Below are positions 6,466-7,298 of a stretch of 7,298 nucleotides of DNA, piece by piece. A model generated the notes under the pieces. That model ran no database searches, was not told the origin of the DNA, and saw only the letters and a list, made by a program, of their open reading frames with translations. Each line of letters starts with the position of its first letter. Position 1 is the first letter of the stretch. The stretch covers positions 1 to 7,298 of the forward strand of contig DAIESR010000470.1 of NCBI GenBank assembly GCA_027346205.1, in the 5' to 3' direction. The stretch is from Beijerinckiaceae bacterium. GTDB taxonomy: Bacteria > Pseudomonadota > Alphaproteobacteria > Rhizobiales > Beijerinckiaceae. Both the position numbers and the translations under genes were made by a program.

Positions 6466-7155
6466 ATGAGCTGGCGCGAAATCTTGAACCGCGAACCTGC
6501 GCGTTATGTCAACACGCGCCACCATCTCTTGCATTTCGAAACGATCGCCAAGGATGTCGCGGCGCTGGTGCCGGCGCCCGACGCCACCGTACTCGATTAT
6601 GGCTGCGGCGACACAATGGCCGCGGATCTCCTCGCAGCCAAATGCGGCCGGCTCTATCTCTATGACGGCGCGCCCAAAATCGAAGCATCACTCAGACAGC
6701 GCTATGCCAATGCGGAACGGATCATCGTGCTGTCCGAGGCGGCGCTGAAGGCGTTGCCCGATGCCTCTCTCGACATGGTCGTCTGCAATTCGATCTTTCA
6801 ATATTTGAGCCGCGAGGAATGCCGCACGCTCGTTGGCTTCGCTGCCAAGAAATTGAGGCTCGGCGGCCGCATTCTCGTCGGCAATGTGCTTCCGCCACAT
6901 GTCGACACGGTCGCCGACGGCCTGGCGCTTCTCGATTTCGCCTATCGCGGTGGATTTTTCCTCGCCGCTCTGCGCCGGCTCGCCCTGGCTTTCGTCACCA
7001 AATATCGGCACCTCGGCCCACGGCCCGCGCTCACCACTTTCACCATTCCCGACATGCTCCGGCTGCTTTCGATTGAGGGATTCGAGGCAAGGCGCATCGA
7101 CCAGAACATCGGTCATAATCACGCGCATATGACGTTCATCGGCAAGCGCCTATGA
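6466..7155 (+). CDS. Class I SAM-dependent methyltransferase, substrate unknown
   Basis: This is a 229-residue soluble protein. A Rossmann-type SAM-binding core is clear: motif I VLDYGCGDT (42-50), an acidic residue at the end of the second strand (Asp67 in LYLYDGAP), LPDASLDMVVCNSIFQYL (87-104) as the motif II/post-II region, and LRLGGRILVGNV (130-141) as motif III. A hydrophobic/basic stretch, LDFAYRGGFFLAALRRLALAF (156-176), may cap the substrate pocket or touch the membrane. The C-terminus has a typical FTIPDMLRLLSIEGF helix. The overall pattern is Methyltransf_11-like, as in enzymes acting on small molecules, lipids or sugars; nothing visible names the substrate. I chose ATG at 6466, with GAGG (6456-6459) 6 nt upstream. 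An in-frame GTG at 6442 adds eight residues without a ribosome site. The partner pathway, if encoded nearby, lies beyond the window. Confidence 0.85.
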   Translation: MSWREILNREPARYVNTRHHLLHFETIAKDVAALVPAPDATVLDYGCGDTMAADLLAAKCGRLYLYDGAPKIEASLRQRYANAERIIVLSEAALKALPDASLDMVVCNSIFQYLSREECRTLVGFAAKKLRLGGRILVGNVLPPHVDTVADGLALLDFAYRGGFFLAALRRLALAFVTKYRHLGPRPALTTFTIPDMLRLLSIEGFEARRIDQNIGHNHAHMTFIGKRL

Positions 7156-7238
7156 GCATTCCGCTAGCCGTTTGCATAGCTTTTCGGGATCGAAACGGTA
7201 CGAACTTTGCTTTAAATCGGCCAACAATGCAGTTTCGG

Positions 7239-7279
7239 ACTTATCCCGGAAGAGTGCGCCCCACTTTTCCGGGATAAGT
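7239..7279. repeat. Near-perfect 18-bp hairpin sharing its core with the purH-side repeat
   Basis: ACTTATCCCGGAA (7239-7251) pairs perfectly with TTCCGGGATAAGT (7267-7279). The stem continues inward through one G-U pair and AGTG/CACT, ending in a 5-nt loop (7257-7261). On the minus strand it contains GGAAAAGTGGG (7270-7260), identical to 1304-1314 in the repeat near purH. It lies 84 bp after the methyltransferase stop, so it could also end that transcript, although no T-run follows. The element may continue past the window edge. Confidence 0.65.
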
Positions 7280-7298
7280 ATGGTTGGCGCAGTCTCGC

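Noticed and set aside
5821..6534. A 237-codon open frame on the minus strand, opposite the GyrI-like gene
   Set aside because: The opposite strand has a strong ribosome site, a signal peptide and a recognisable domain. This frame has none of these and crosses an intergenic gap.
7152..7277. A 41-codon frame starting in an ATGA overlap with the methyltransferase stop
   Set aside because: The overlap looks like translational coupling, but the frame runs into and ends inside the hairpin repeat, and the peptide has no recognisable character.

Overview
The window looks like ordinary chromosomal DNA from a GC-rich alphaproteobacterium, most likely in the Rhizobiales and possibly Beijerinckiaceae-like. 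This placement rests on four things: codon usage, the alphaproteobacterial flavour of DapF, MtaB and PurH, a secreted GyrI-like protein, and intergenic palindromes whose core I remember as typical of Rhizobiales genomes. No database search was possible, so the placement is an inference.

Layout. The left edge (1-324, +) is the C-terminal part of a small EamA/DMT-type membrane transporter. It converges on a short YbjQ-like (UPF0145) gene (403-687, -), with a small hairpin between them. Next comes about 750 bp without a convincing gene (688-1439). It is visibly more A/T-rich in its middle and holds small hairpins, a degenerate repeat copy and a large composite palindromic element that ends exactly at the purH stop codon.

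The centre is a leftward block of housekeeping genes. It reads dapF (5425-4562), then mtaB (4565-3258), overlapping by four bases, then purH (3032-1440) after a 225-bp gap. The gap carries a perfect DnaA-box 9-mer and a GANTC site. DapF makes meso-diaminopimelate for lysine and peptidoglycan, MtaB modifies A37 of tRNAs, and PurH performs the last two steps of IMP synthesis. dapF and mtaB are probably co-transcribed; purH may have its own promoter.

The right part runs the other way (+). A divergent gene codes for an exported GyrI-like domain protein (5617-6360). It is followed by a class I SAM-dependent methyltransferase of unknown substrate (6466-7155). The window ends in a near-perfect 18-bp hairpin that shares an 11-bp core with the repeat beside purH.

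I see no phage, insertion sequence, CRISPR array, defence system, rRNA or tRNA. I found no convincing undescribed system. The most interesting material is the dispersed palindromic repeat family (one full copy, one diverged copy, one relative) and the possible cell-cycle sites upstream of purH.
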